Positions 28,158-37,145 are shown, counted from the first letter of the stretch. The stretch: 64,000 nt of DNA from Anoxynatronum sibiricum (GCF_039414295.1 NZ_JBCITM010000015.1:25705-89704); one strand, 5' to 3'. The notes: generated from the sequence alone by a model not told the origin. Numbers and translations: made by a program.

Positions 28158-29090
28158 CTAAAGACCCTCTCTTGTGGCCTGCTCTTTCGCCCGAATGGCC
28201 TGATAAAGCACCTGATTCACCGGGGTGGGCACTCCCAACGCCTTCCCCAGGCGGCAGACAGTGCCTGCCAGCATCTCCACCTCTGTCTGGCGTCCGCTTT
28301 CCAGATCGTTGAGCATGGAAGGCCGGCTTTCCGGCGGCATGTTCACCAGCACTGCATCCCATTTATCCAGATCGGCAGGGGTCAGCTTCACGCCGTTTTT
28401 CTGCGTTATCTGAAGCACTTCTTTCATGGCATCCTGCATCAGCTGATGGGCCTCCGAAATTGTCTGAAAGGCGCTAAAGCCTTCTCCCACCACTGCTGAT
28501 GCCTGGTTAATGCCCACGTTTACCATAAATTTATACCACAGTTCATACAGCATGTTCTGGGGCACCTGGTAGACAATATCCATCTGGTCAAAAAGGGCGG
28601 CCACCCGTTCCACTTCTGGCGACCACTGGGTGTTGTCGGCTTTTCCGAAGCTCATGGTGCCGTATTGCTTGAATCGAATCACATTGCCGTCCCGAAAACC
28701 GTCCAGTCCCATACAAATGCCGTAAAGCACCTTTTCAGCCCCAAAGGCTTCACCCAGCCGTTCTTCACTGGTGATGCCGTTCATCAGGGAAAGGATAAGG
28801 GTGTCTTCTCCCACGAAGGGGGCCATTTCTGTGATGGCTTCCTGCAGGCCGTAGTCTTTCACCGCCACAATGATCAGCTGGGCCGGTGTTGGCTGGGGTT
28901 CTGCCGGATCGGCGTATCGGAACTGGTAAGGGGTGTCATTGATTTGGAAGCCTTTCGCCTCATATCTTTTTTTCCGTTCCCCACCTGCCAGCACCCGCAG
29001 GGTAACGCCCGGCTTGTTGACAAATTTCAGGGCATAGGCACCGCCAATGGCTCCCAGGCCCACCATCATAACTTCCTGAATGAGTTGCAT
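28158..29090 (-). CDS. panE: 2-Dehydropantoate 2-reductase (ketopantoate reductase)
   Basis: 310 residues, the normal length. NADPH-binding VGLGAIGGAYALKF at residue 11, the DYG and LMNGITSEE strands, and the catalytic Lys/Glu helix region (YKFMVNVGINQASAV) of the ApbA/PanE family. It would reduce ketopantoate for coenzyme A synthesis, though paralogues act on other 2-oxo acids. It lies directly after the RiPP precursor at 29130 and before the diguanylate cyclase, with no other pantothenate gene near, so the pathway role is less sure than the family. Confidence 0.88.
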   Translation of the reverse strand: MQLIQEVMMVGLGAIGGAYALKFVNKPGVTLRVLAGGERKKRYEAKGFQINDTPYQFRYADPAEPQPTPAQLIIVAVKDYGLQEAITEMAPFVGEDTLILSLMNGITSEERLGEAFGAEKVLYGICMGLDGFRDGNVIRFKQYGTMSFGKADNTQWSPEVERVAALFDQMDIVYQVPQNMLYELWYKFMVNVGINQASAVVGEGFSAFQTISEAHQLMQDAMKEVLQITQKNGVKLTPADLDKWDAVLVNMPPESRPSMLNDLESGRQTEVEMLAGTVCRLGKALGVPTPVNQVLYQAIRAKEQATREGL

Positions 29091-29129
29091 GTTGTCACCT
29101 CTGATAAGAATGTTTGATGTTTTCCTCTT

Positions 29130-29480
29130 TTACCATCTGCTTTTCAGTGCTGTCTTTGCCATGCTGATAAACTGCGGACTGTTCAACGCGCTGTCAAACT
29201 TTCGTGTGCTTGGGTCAAAAAGAGTGCTTATCTCTGACGTTATATATCCGCCACCCACTTCGTTAAGCGCTTCATCAGAAAGCTCGCCCTCTGCAAAGCA
29301 AACCGACTGTAGCAGGGCGTCCCTCAATAGATGTATTTCTTTCAGGTTGAAGCGCATGCCCTCTCCTTCCAGAAGCAGCTGCGCATCTTCCGGCCGTTCC
29401 TGTTCCATCAGGGTAAGGAGTAATGCTTCGCTGCTTTCCAGTTTTTCTTTCAGTTCCAGCCATTTTTTCATTCCTGACAT
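29130..29480 (-). CDS. RiPP precursor 1, Nif11-type leader, core ends SRW
   Basis: 116 residues from the ATG at 29480 (AAGGAG six bases upstream; the next ATG out, 29483, is also possible). An acidic helical leader (1-78) ends GELSDEALNEVGGG, the double-glycine-type site of this family. The 38-residue core is Ser/Thr-rich (11 Ser/Thr), has no Cys and ends SRW. The leader has one Cys. It is the most divergent leader of the long-core group and the last precursor of the island. Confidence 0.82.
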   Translation of the reverse strand: MSGMKKWLELKEKLESSEALLLTLMEQERPEDAQLLLEGEGMRFNLKEIHLLRDALLQSVCFAEGELSDEALNEVGGGYITSEISTLFDPSTRKFDSALNSPQFISMAKTALKSRW

Positions 29481-29653
29481 CATTCTCTCCTTCCCTCTTT
29501 GCAATCATCCATGTCATCACTTTTGTTTTCACTGTATGAGGTGATCCTCGTTTTCCACGAACAGGTTGATCCCGAAAACGGTTCGGGGAGCTGTTTTCGG
29601 GATCGCATGAGTGCTCACTTGCAAATAACATCAGTTCTCTGTGTTCCGATGGT

Positions 29654-29992
29654 CTACCAGCGTTGCAACGTGCTGTGCAATGCTTTGCCCACATCAACAG
29701 CTGTCACAATGAATTTTGACATGTCTTGAGCCGCTTGGTTCAAATCAAATTTCATTTCCATCGTTCCGCCGGCAACGCCATCCAGATCGTCCTCTGAAAG
29801 TTCTCCTTGTATGGCTTTCATTTGCTTTGCCAAGAGCGCTCCCAATTGCTCCACTTCTTCTTCGGTAAAGTCCAGTCCAACTTCTTTCAGGACTGCTTGC
29901 ACTTCTTCAGGACTTTCTTGCCGGGTCAGTTTTTCCACCAGTTCAGGGTTTGCTTCCATTTTCGCCTGCATTTGCTTCATTTTTTCCAACAT
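29654..29992 (-). CDS. RiPP precursor 2, Nif11-type leader, core ends QRW
   Basis: 112 residues from the ATG at 29992, preceded by GGAAAGGTGG. Leader 1-76 (MLEKMKQMQAKMEANPELV start, GELSEDDLDGVAGG end). The 36-residue core has three Ser/Thr-type sites in its second half, no Cys, and ends LQRW. Separated from the LanM stop by 133 bp that could hold a promoter for precursors 2 and 1. Confidence 0.88.
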   Translation of the reverse strand: MLEKMKQMQAKMEANPELVEKLTRQESPEEVQAVLKEVGLDFTEEEVEQLGALLAKQMKAIQGELSEDDLDGVAGGTMEMKFDLNQAAQDMSKFIVTAVDVGKALHSTLQRW

Positions 29993-30088
29993 GTTGTTTC
30001 CACCTTTCCTTTTGTCATTTATGGTTGCACGGCAATTGCCCTTGGCCATCTGTGTGACTGCTGAACAAACCCTTATTCCACTGTTTTC

Positions 30089-30122
30089 ATTATATCTAAA
30101 ATGACACCTGATTGCTTGTCAA
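30089..30122 (-). promoter_or_regulatory. Possible promoter for precursors 2 and 1
   Basis: On the minus strand a perfect TTGACA (30122-30117) is followed after 18 bp by TAGATA and after 22 bp by TATAAT. Either could serve as -10, neither spacing is ideal. It would let the last two precursors be made independently of the long upstream transcript. Confidence 0.4.
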
Positions 30123-30125
30123 ATT

Positions 30126-33100
30126 TCAAAAAAACAGACTATGAATGGTTTTTTCCTCAGAAGCCCGTAGCAGGGTGTAGCCAATGCCGGTCAATCCCTT
30201 AAATAAAGAAGGATTCCAAAGATGGGTATCGTGCCGGTGCAACAAATGACGACAGGTTTCCAATGACCCGTCAGCCGCCAGCCGCCATTCTGCCACACCG
30301 CTGTTGCCGCAGCACAAATCATTTGTCTGAAGCGGCTGGTATTGATCAAACATGGTGGCGATGCGGTTCATATTGTTGCGGCCGATGCTTTTCATTTCTT
30401 CCCGGCCGCATTTTTCCAGGCTTGCCCACATCAGGCCCATGCCTGCAATGCCGCTGCACAAACTGAGGGGAACGGCTTCTTTTTCGGTGGATAGTTCCTC
30501 CAGCAAAGCTGCTTCTGCCCTGACGCCTTGCCGGATGATTTCTTCCACCTCCGGGCGGTTTTGTTTTTCATTGTAGCGGATCAGCACCTGCAGAATGCCG
30601 CTTCGTGCCCCCATTCCCATGGTCAGCACAGGAATCTCTCTGTCGGTTGTCTGTCTCATCCTTTTGTCCGTTGACGGATGCCACCACTGGTCCTTTGCCC
30701 ATAAAATCCTTTCAATGCAGCTGTCCGTCAGTTCATCAGTGGTTCCGTCAGGCAGCACTTCCGCTGCCACCAACAGCCCATGCACCAACCCGGCCAGCCC
30801 TTCAAACCAGTCCCAGGTATTACTTCTTTTGATGGATTCCCGGGGAATGCCGCGAACCACCGTTTCTGCCGCCACGAAAAGTGTTGGATCTTCCAGGTAT
30901 TCCCCCACTCTCGCCAGTGTCAGCAGCATCCCTCCCAACCCGTGGGCTGTTCCCACAGGCAGACGGTTCAGTGGGGCAGACAAGCCAGCATGCTTCAGCT
31001 CTTCACAGAAGGGATTCATCAGCTTCAGTGCCCATGTCTGTGCCGCCTTCTCTCCTGTGGCCCTGAAACAGGCCGCCATGAAGAGGGCAACTCCCATCCA
31101 TCCGTCGTACAGGGTGGCTCTCATGGGTACGATTTCGATGATTTGACTGCGCAAATGGTAGTGATAGGAGGGAGAAAGAGAAAGATCGTGCCCCTGTTTT
31201 TCCATTTGACGACACCATTCATGACAGATGTTCATGGCAGCTTCTCTGAAAACCGCTGAATCCATAGAGAAAGTCATAGAGGCACCCATGGAAGAATTCT
31301 CGGAGGAAGCTGCCTGATTCACGGATTTTTCATTTGTCTGCAGTGCTGCCGTGCCCGCGGTGTGAGTGGTTTCATTCCTGATGTGCAAAGACGCCTGGAT
31401 ATAGGCCGTCTGTCGCTCTAAATCTTCCCTGTTCAGCCCTTTCATATGCTGCTCTGCCCGCTGAAGGGCTGTGTGGGTGAAATAATCGGCCACAAGGCAA
31501 TCATGGGGATCATAGAGCCCTTTCTCGTCTGCATAGCCGCCGAAAATCGGCACATCACCCGCCTCCAGATGACGACACTCTGCCTGAAACGCCGGCCAGT
31601 TTTTTGTCATCTCTGCAACAGTGGAATGCAGCAGGTAGGGGGCTGCCAGGCGTTCGGCTTCGGCGGAATAAAGAAAGCCGTCTTCCAGACACCGGGGGGA
31701 GACCAGGCATGCCTGCAGTTGCGCGTATGTCCAGGTTTTGCGCATCACAAACCGCACCGGCACCTTTTTGCCCCGCACTGTTTCTTCTGCCCATTGACAG
31801 ATGGCAGCGCTGCCTTCCTTCATCAGAAATTCATATGCTTTTGTGAACCCCTCTAAGAATGCCTGCCGGTGGTCAAAAACCAACTCCCGTCTGCCATTGA
31901 AAACCGGCACACTTTCCCTGATGCTGCTGTTCAGGGAACTGCGGTCAACCCATGATTCCGCTGACTCCTGCAGCCAGATTGGCAGGAATCCCAGGTTCAG
32001 CACAGAGGCTCCCTGCATGCCCTGGTCGCTCTGCGGTTCAATGGTGACGCCGTGGGAGATCACTGTTTCCAGGTCAATGAGTACCGGGTGGGCACCGCAG
32101 GCAATGACATTTTCATCATGAAAATCACAGCCCCCCATGGCGTAGACAAGGGCCAGCCACCCTCCCATCCGCTGGTAATATGCCTTCGCTTCTCCACGGG
32201 ATGCAAGGCTGGTGTGCTTCATAAACTGTGCCCAGCCATGATCTCCGGCATTCACCGTTTTCGGTACTTTCAGCGTGTAGGGGAAGCCGCGTGTACCAAG
32301 TTGATCAAGCAACGACGTATAACAGCTGTCAATCAGCAAATTGCGTGGCTTGTAGACCAGCTGACGGCCAGATTCACAGGTGAGCACCACCACGCTTTTT
32401 CCCCGGTCGTGGGTATCTCCCAGATTGCCGCTGATGCGTTGAATGGCTCCAAGGGGTTGTCCCTCATTCAGCGTCTTCTCCAGCTGTGGGAGGTCCTGGC
32501 GGTAGTGAGCCGCCAGTGCCGTCATGTTGGTGATCCAGTGATGGGCACTGATGGCCAAAAGTCTTGCCAGCACGGGAAATTCCACGAAAACTTCTTTCCA
32601 GCCCCCTGCCAGCAGGTGATCGGCAAAGAGGTGCAGGCAGTGTATCTGCTGTGTGTCATTCATCTGCCGCAGGTACTTCATGGATTCCCTGCGAAGCACA
32701 AAAATCTTGAAACATTGCGTCAGGGTGGCACTGCAGGTTTTCCGAAACGCATCCAGCAGCAGCCTGCTGCAGTCAGCGACTGCTTTTTCTGAAAAAAATG
32801 CCCCTTCATCAGGTCCCCAAGACTTCTTCAGCTGGTTTTCCAGGGTTCGAACCAACGGATAAAGCACGGTGATGCCTGTTTGCGCCTGAACCGCTGCCAC
32901 TGACGGGTGTTCCCGGCCAATGTCTTGATGGTCCCTGTCACTGTTTTCAGCCCTGTCACTGTTTTCATCCATATCTTCGTTACCGTCAGGAACTTTGTCT
33001 TTTCGACTTTTCTGGTGCGACTGCCAGAAGGTTTCACTTTCCCGCTTCCATTCTTCTGGATTCAACACAGAAAGCCCTGACAACATCCTGTTAACTGTCT

Positions 33101-33416
33101 CCATGTATGGGGGCAGCTCTCCTGGCCATTCGCCCTCGCCGTCTTTTTCTTCTTCTTCTTCTTCTTCTTCGTTTCCTGTTTCTACCTCTCCCGCCAAACG
33201 AAGGGCCTCTTCCCAGGTGAGGCCGTCCATTTTCAAGCGATTGTGAAAGCTTGTTTCACTGCCTCTGGCTGCCGCCTTCTTTTGCCAGAGGGCCAGTCGT
33301 TCCCGGCTGTTTTTCAAATTCTCCCTTTGTTTCCCTGTCTCATTTTCATTCATTCGTTCCCTGATAAACCGGGCCTTCAACGCCATTTTTCGCATTTCTG
33401 CCTCTGTCAGTCTCAT
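30126..33416 (-). CDS. lanM: Class II lanthipeptide synthetase LanM with CCG zinc motif
   Basis: 1096 residues. The dehydratase half (DUF4135, about 150-640) has the kinase-like loop DFHDENVIAC (~434) and VLIDLETVI, and should phosphorylate then eliminate Ser/Thr. The LanC-like half (~740-1090) has GTAHGLGG (~824), the first zinc Cys in LCSGIAGMGL (~985) and CCGNSG (~1034) where most LanM enzymes have CHG. Three-Cys zinc sites are known from ProcM-like enzymes that process many Nif11-leader substrates. An acidic stretch (E8) lies near residue 85. Its ATG overlaps the stop of the flavodoxin-like gene by 4 bp. Confidence 0.95.
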   Translation of the reverse strand: MRLTEAEMRKMALKARFIRERMNENETGKQRENLKNSRERLALWQKKAAARGSETSFHNRLKMDGLTWEEALRLAGEVETGNEEEEEEEEKDGEGEWPGELPPYMETVNRMLSGLSVLNPEEWKRESETFWQSHQKSRKDKVPDGNEDMDENSDRAENSDRDHQDIGREHPSVAAVQAQTGITVLYPLVRTLENQLKKSWGPDEGAFFSEKAVADCSRLLLDAFRKTCSATLTQCFKIFVLRRESMKYLRQMNDTQQIHCLHLFADHLLAGGWKEVFVEFPVLARLLAISAHHWITNMTALAAHYRQDLPQLEKTLNEGQPLGAIQRISGNLGDTHDRGKSVVVLTCESGRQLVYKPRNLLIDSCYTSLLDQLGTRGFPYTLKVPKTVNAGDHGWAQFMKHTSLASRGEAKAYYQRMGGWLALVYAMGGCDFHDENVIACGAHPVLIDLETVISHGVTIEPQSDQGMQGASVLNLGFLPIWLQESAESWVDRSSLNSSIRESVPVFNGRRELVFDHRQAFLEGFTKAYEFLMKEGSAAICQWAEETVRGKKVPVRFVMRKTWTYAQLQACLVSPRCLEDGFLYSAEAERLAAPYLLHSTVAEMTKNWPAFQAECRHLEAGDVPIFGGYADEKGLYDPHDCLVADYFTHTALQRAEQHMKGLNREDLERQTAYIQASLHIRNETTHTAGTAALQTNEKSVNQAASSENSSMGASMTFSMDSAVFREAAMNICHEWCRQMEKQGHDLSLSPSYHYHLRSQIIEIVPMRATLYDGWMGVALFMAACFRATGEKAAQTWALKLMNPFCEELKHAGLSAPLNRLPVGTAHGLGGMLLTLARVGEYLEDPTLFVAAETVVRGIPRESIKRSNTWDWFEGLAGLVHGLLVAAEVLPDGTTDELTDSCIERILWAKDQWWHPSTDKRMRQTTDREIPVLTMGMGARSGILQVLIRYNEKQNRPEVEEIIRQGVRAEAALLEELSTEKEAVPLSLCSGIAGMGLMWASLEKCGREEMKSIGRNNMNRIATMFDQYQPLQTNDLCCGNSGVAEWRLAADGSLETCRHLLHRHDTHLWNPSLFKGLTGIGYTLLRASEEKTIHSLFF

Positions 33417-34168
33417 CGAGAACCTCCTGGAACATGGGTGTTTGCGGCAATGGCATCCATGAGGGACTGATAGCTTTCGTGGCTGAAGTAGCCATGTTCT
33501 TCCCAGAACCGGTATTCTGCCGGCTTCATCACCCTGCCCCTTATGATGCTTTCTTTCATGCCGTGAAACAGATTCTCCAGTCGGTCGTTTGAGACAAGGC
33601 GTTTTTCACCGGACAGATACTGACTGATGACGGTGCCTCCCAGCTCTGCCTTCCTTTCAACGTCCTTCGGATTATGAAATTCTCCCGGAAACTGGGTGAA
33701 TACGCTGTACCCGCCCACGACCCGAACCCCCATGTACGCCATCACCCGAATCAAATAACCAAGCACTTCTGCTTCACCGGATGAGGAGGTTGTGGTGAGG
33801 GCGATGCCAGGTTTTCCGGCCAGGCGAAACAGGTGAAGCCAGTAACTCAGCCGGTCAATCAGGGTTTTTGTCTGGCCGGAGACTTGAAGGGCGTACACAG
33901 GACTCCCCAGTATCACAAAATCAGCCTCCAGCAGTTTTTCTTTCATCAACCCGCCATCATCTTCCCTGTCCAAAAGACAGCTTCCCGTCCTGAAACAGTC
34001 GCAACACCCACGACATGCCTGTAATTGCAGCTGATCTGACGTCATGATCTCCCAGGTAACTTGCGTGTCACACACGGCCCCGGCTTTTTCACACATCTTT
34101 TCTGCCAGCTGCGCAGTGCCTGACTTCTGTCCCCGGTGACTGCCTATGTACGAAACTATTTTTTTCAC
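33413..34168 (-). CDS. Flavodoxin-fold NAD(P)H-dependent oxidoreductase coupled to LanM
   Basis: 251 residues of the FMN-reductase/flavodoxin-like fold: first strand with the phosphate loop SHRGQKSGTAQLAEKM, a Cys-rich CRGCCDCFRTGSC segment typical of iron-sulfur flavoprotein relatives, and GSPVYALQVSGQTKTLIDR for the flavin edge. The stop overlaps the LanM start (ATGA), so equal synthesis is likely. Such an enzyme could reduce dehydro residues or oxidise cysteines of the peptide, but the known dehydroalanine reductases of lanthipeptides belong to other families; function is inference. Confidence 0.85.
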   Translation of the reverse strand: MKKIVSYIGSHRGQKSGTAQLAEKMCEKAGAVCDTQVTWEIMTSDQLQLQACRGCCDCFRTGSCLLDREDDGGLMKEKLLEADFVILGSPVYALQVSGQTKTLIDRLSYWLHLFRLAGKPGIALTTTSSSGEAEVLGYLIRVMAYMGVRVVGGYSVFTQFPGEFHNPKDVERKAELGGTVISQYLSGEKRLVSNDRLENLFHGMKESIIRGRVMKPAEYRFWEEHGYFSHESYQSLMDAIAANTHVPGGSR

Positions 34169-34217
34169 AGCTTCACCCCTTCATGGGCCGACAGGTTAAG
34201 GACTGGCCTTTCTCTTG

Positions 34218-34256
34218 AAAAGAGCCAGAAGCATGGCTTTTGGCTCTTTTTTAGTA
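34218..34256 (-). terminator. Terminator between precursor 3 and the flavodoxin-LanM pair
   Basis: AAAAGAGCCA (34218-34227) pairs with TGGCTCTTTT (34241-34250) and the stem extends inward by five pairs to a three-base ATG loop. It is bidirectional. On the minus strand it is followed by TTTTC, so it would stop or attenuate transcription leaving precursor 3 before the tailoring pair, favouring precursor over enzyme. Confidence 0.75.
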
Positions 34257-34278
34257 TGACTGATTGGCATATTTGTTG

Positions 34279-34602
34279 CTACCAACCGCCTTTGCCGGGT
34301 TTAACAGTCGGTTGTCCGCCGATCGTCACCTGAGTGATCGGCATCAACATCTGGTTAGTAAACCCAAAGCCACCTGCCACTTCTTCCAATTCACTCTCTG
34401 ACAGTTCTTTTCCAGCGGCCTGTGCTTCCAGTGCTTTCAAGGTTGCTTCATATACCTGTTTGAGTTCTTCCAGCGTAAACTCCAGCCCCTTTTCTTTCAA
34501 CAGGACCTGTGCCTCTTCAGCGGTTTCTTTCATATACAGTTCCTTTGCAAAAACCTCATCTGCTTCCATTAACGATCGCAGCTTTTTCATTTTCTCTTCC
34601 AT
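34279..34602 (-). CDS. RiPP precursor 3, Nif11-type leader, core ends GGW
   Basis: 107 residues from the ATG at 34602 (GAGGAGATGAAGTC upstream); the frame upstream of it is not used. Leader 1-78, nearly identical to that of precursor 4, ending ELEEVAGG. The 29-residue core has four Thr and two Pro (FGFTNQMLMP at its start), no Cys or Arg, and ends GKGGW. The first nine leader residues (MEEKMKKLR) are shared with precursor 4. Confidence 0.9.
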   Translation of the reverse strand: MEEKMKKLRSLMEADEVFAKELYMKETAEEAQVLLKEKGLEFTLEELKQVYEATLKALEAQAAGKELSESELEEVAGGFGFTNQMLMPITQVTIGGQPTVKPGKGGW

Positions 34603-34909
34603 GACTTCATCTCCTCTCGTTATGCTTTCCTTTTTCCGGCAGCCTGTCTGTCGCCGGTCATCGCCCGTTGGAGCCGTCACCCCCTCCAATCATGGGCAAG
34701 GTTCCTCTGAAGTGCATTCCCCTCTGGAGGATCTCTTCACCTGAGAAGCAGCATCACTTTCTCAATGCTTCCAAATTTGCTTGTCTCGTTATCTTCCAAT
34801 TCTACTATATTGGTGGTCTGCTGAAAAACCCTGACCAATTCGATCCAGGTATTAATTTGCCAGACGGGGGTGGGAGCCTTTTCTTTGCTCCCGGGTGATG
34901 ATCAGTGTT
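34603..34909. other. Spacer of 307 bp between precursors 3 and 4
   Basis: Contains an inverted repeat GGGAGC/GCTCCC (about 34873-34893) with no T tract, and an AT-rich stretch near 34795-34815 with TATAGT/TAGAAT on the minus strand that could be a -10 for precursor 3. No gene is supported. Confidence 0.4.
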
Positions 34910-35245
34910 CTACCACCTGCCTCTAACGTCACCTGCTGCTGTCAGTTCATTTATGAGCGGCTTTCTATTTATCATGGAGTAGCTGTCGGGCTTCTGATAC
35001 GGAGGGATATATCCGCCTGCCACTTCTTCCATGTCATTCTCCGACAGTTCATGACCGACAGCCTCTGCTTCCAGTGCTTTCAAGGTTGCTTCATATACCT
35101 GTTTGAGTTCTTCCAGCGTAAACTCCAGCCCTTTTTCTTTCAACAGTACCTGTACCTCTTCAGCCGTTTCCTGCATATACAGTTCTTTTGCAAAAACCTC
35201 ATCTGCTTCCATCATTTCTCCCAGCTTTTTCATTTTCTCTTCCAT
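34910..35245 (-). CDS. RiPP precursor 4, Nif11-type leader, core ends GRW
   Basis: 111 residues. Leader 1-78 differs from that of precursor 3 at about a dozen positions. The 33-residue core is quite different: Pro/Tyr-rich at the start (YIPPYQKPDSYSM), two Arg before the final GRW, three Ser/Thr and no Cys. It begins 20 bp after the radical SAM/SPASM stop, so the two are in one transcript. Confidence 0.9.
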   Translation of the reverse strand: MEEKMKKLGEMMEADEVFAKELYMQETAEEVQVLLKEKGLEFTLEELKQVYEATLKALEAEAVGHELSENDMEEVAGGYIPPYQKPDSYSMINRKPLINELTAAGDVRGRW

Positions 35246-35265
35246 GACTTCATCTCCTTAGTTTT

Positions 35266-36471
35266 TTATACTAATGAGCATTGATAGCCATGCCCTGCGG
35301 CACGGCATGGCAGGCAGTTTGCCTTCAGTTCACAGGCTTCACAACTGGCGTCCCGGTTTTCTTCGTGTTCCCGTAACCCTTTTAGAATGGGTGAATGTAG
35401 CCAGTATGCTTGTAGACTGGGGTACGGCTCTGGTGTCATCACATGGCGGCAGGGAGTCCAGTTGCCGTCCACATCGAGTGCCGCTCCGTTTCTTCCGGCA
35501 CCACATCCTCTGTGAATCCCCTGGTTATGGTTGAAGAAAAATGATTTTCCAAGTTCTGCTCTCAAAGGGGAAAAACAGGGCTCCACCAGCACTGGCATGC
35601 TGTCTTTCTGGCGACGGCACTCTTTCAAATAGGCTGCCAGCTGCAGGAGACTCTCTTTTTTGATGGGTGCCTGGATGCTCATGGTCGCATCCGGTTTTGT
35701 TTCCAGAATCACCACGCCATCCATGTCATGAGCTTCTGCCAGTTTCACCAGGTCAGGAAAATCGGCGATGTTGTCTTCCCGTGCCACCCAATTGATGTAG
35801 GCTTTGGTTTCACCATCTTCTTGAAGCAACCGAAGGGCATTCATCGCTTCATGATAACCTTCCCGTGATAACCGGTTCACTGCCTCAGTGGATCCGTTCA
35901 GCGACACATACACATCATCAACACCTGCGGCTTTCAGCTGGCGCAAGCGTTCCCGGTCAAATCCCCAGCCACTGATGGCAATGGATGAAATCATTCCCAG
36001 GGCCCGGATCTTTCGCAGCAGCCGGTCCAGATGGGGGTAGGCCAGGGTTTCGCCGCCACTCAGGTTGATGTTGGGCACCTTCATCGCCGCTGCTTCCTCC
36101 AGGGCTTTTTCCGCTGTTTCCGGATTCAGGTCTCTTCCATTCTCCAGGGTGCAATAGCACTGGGGGCAGCGAAGGGGGCACCGGGTGGTCAGTTCCAGGT
36201 TGATGACTTCCGGTGCTGTCATAGAGCGTTGGGGTGGTGAAACAGTTCTCGTGGCCTCAATGAGTGTTATATAGTGGAGACGTTCCTCCTGGGAGGGGTT
36301 TTCCGGCAGTCCAAAATCATCTATCAGTCGCTGCACCAGGGGATTGGACTCACCTGTTTCCAGCCACTGCCCCAGTTGATTCAGCTGAAGGGCCTGTACA
36401 TAAATGCAGTGACCTCCCGGCATCCGGTATGCCGCCAACATGTTCTTTTCCGAACGCCATATGGTATTCAT
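35266..36471 (-). CDS. Radical SAM/SPASM peptide-maturation enzyme
   Basis: 401 residues. An N-terminal ~90 residues may hold a leader-recognition-type domain (not certain). The SAM cluster motif CPLRCPQC follows LELTTR near residue 100, then GGETLAYP. The C-terminal SPASM region has Cys in GCGAGRNG, WTPCRHVM and the series CEACELKANCLPC, ligands for auxiliary iron-sulfur clusters. SPASM enzymes make C-C, C-S or similar cross-links in RiPPs, or oxidise them. Flanked by precursors 4 and 5. A deleted copy of this gene lies at 37.97-38.2 kb. Confidence 0.92.
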   Translation of the reverse strand: MNTIWRSEKNMLAAYRMPGGHCIYVQALQLNQLGQWLETGESNPLVQRLIDDFGLPENPSQEERLHYITLIEATRTVSPPQRSMTAPEVINLELTTRCPLRCPQCYCTLENGRDLNPETAEKALEEAAAMKVPNINLSGGETLAYPHLDRLLRKIRALGMISSIAISGWGFDRERLRQLKAAGVDDVYVSLNGSTEAVNRLSREGYHEAMNALRLLQEDGETKAYINWVAREDNIADFPDLVKLAEAHDMDGVVILETKPDATMSIQAPIKKESLLQLAAYLKECRRQKDSMPVLVEPCFSPLRAELGKSFFFNHNQGIHRGCGAGRNGAALDVDGNWTPCRHVMTPEPYPSLQAYWLHSPILKGLREHEENRDASCEACELKANCLPCRAAGHGYQCSLV

Positions 36472-36541
36472 CTCTCAGGTCTCCTTTTCTTAATGAGATC
36501 ATTTCGCGCTCTTTTGTCGTGGTGTGTTGAAGGTTGCCCTT

Positions 36542-36826
36542 CTACCATGTTAGATGCATCCTCATTCTTATTCTCCTTGGTCCCTCCCCCATTGATCCGC
36601 CAGCCACTCTATCCAGGTTCTCTTCAGATAGTTCGCCTGTTTCTGAGGGTGTGATGGATGTGATCAATGCTTCCCTTGCTGCATTTATTTCTTCAATGGT
36701 CATCTCCACATCGTTTTCTTTTAGAAAAACCTGTACCTCTTCCGGCGTTTCCAGCTGGAACAACTTTTCAGCCAACTGCTCATCCGCTTCCAGTTTCTGT
36801 TGTAACAATCTCAATTTATCTTCCAT
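36542..36826 (-). CDS. RiPP precursor 5, core SMGEGPRRIRMRMHLTW
   Basis: 94 residues. The second ATG (36826) is preferred: GGTGG lies six bases upstream, while the ATG at 36832 touches it. Leader 1-77 ends ELSEENLDRVAGG. The 17-residue core has four Arg, one Ser and one Thr, no Cys, and ends LTW. The gene and its downstream flank (the start of the SPASM gene) are duplicated at 38.0-38.5 kb, where precursor 8 is the sister. Confidence 0.9.
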   Translation of the reverse strand: MEDKLRLLQQKLEADEQLAEKLFQLETPEEVQVFLKENDVEMTIEEINAAREALITSITPSETGELSEENLDRVAGGSMGEGPRRIRMRMHLTW

Positions 36827-36863
36827 ATTCATCCACCTTTCACTTCTTATGATGGCTGCCTTT

Positions 36864-37145
36864 TTACCATATGATATAATATCCAGGTGTCTTCGGTGAC
36901 TTATGTCCCCGATATCCCCCAGCCACGTTATCCAGGTCCTCCTCAGATAATTCGCCTGCTTCTGAAGGCGCGACAGTTCTGTTCAAAATATCCCTTGCTG
37001 CAATAATTTCTTCAATGGTCATCTCCAGGCTGTTTTCCTTTAATAAAACCTGTACCTCTTCCGGGGTTTCCTGCTGGAACAGCTTTTCAGCCAACTGCTC
37101 TTCGGCTTCCAGCTTTCGAAATAACCATTTCAATTTTTCTTCCAT
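36864..37145 (-). CDS. RiPP precursor 6, core YRGHKSPKTPGYYIIW
   Basis: 93 residues, GGTGG seven bases before the ATG. Leader 1-77 (ends ELSEEDLDNVAGG) is close to precursor 5 and 8. The 16-residue core is Tyr/Pro/Lys-rich, has one Ser, one Thr, no Cys, and ends in a hydrophobic IIW. The spacer before precursor 7 is repeated between precursors 11 and 12. Confidence 0.9.
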   Translation of the reverse strand: MEEKLKWLFRKLEAEEQLAEKLFQQETPEEVQVLLKENSLEMTIEEIIAARDILNRTVAPSEAGELSEEDLDNVAGGYRGHKSPKTPGYYIIW

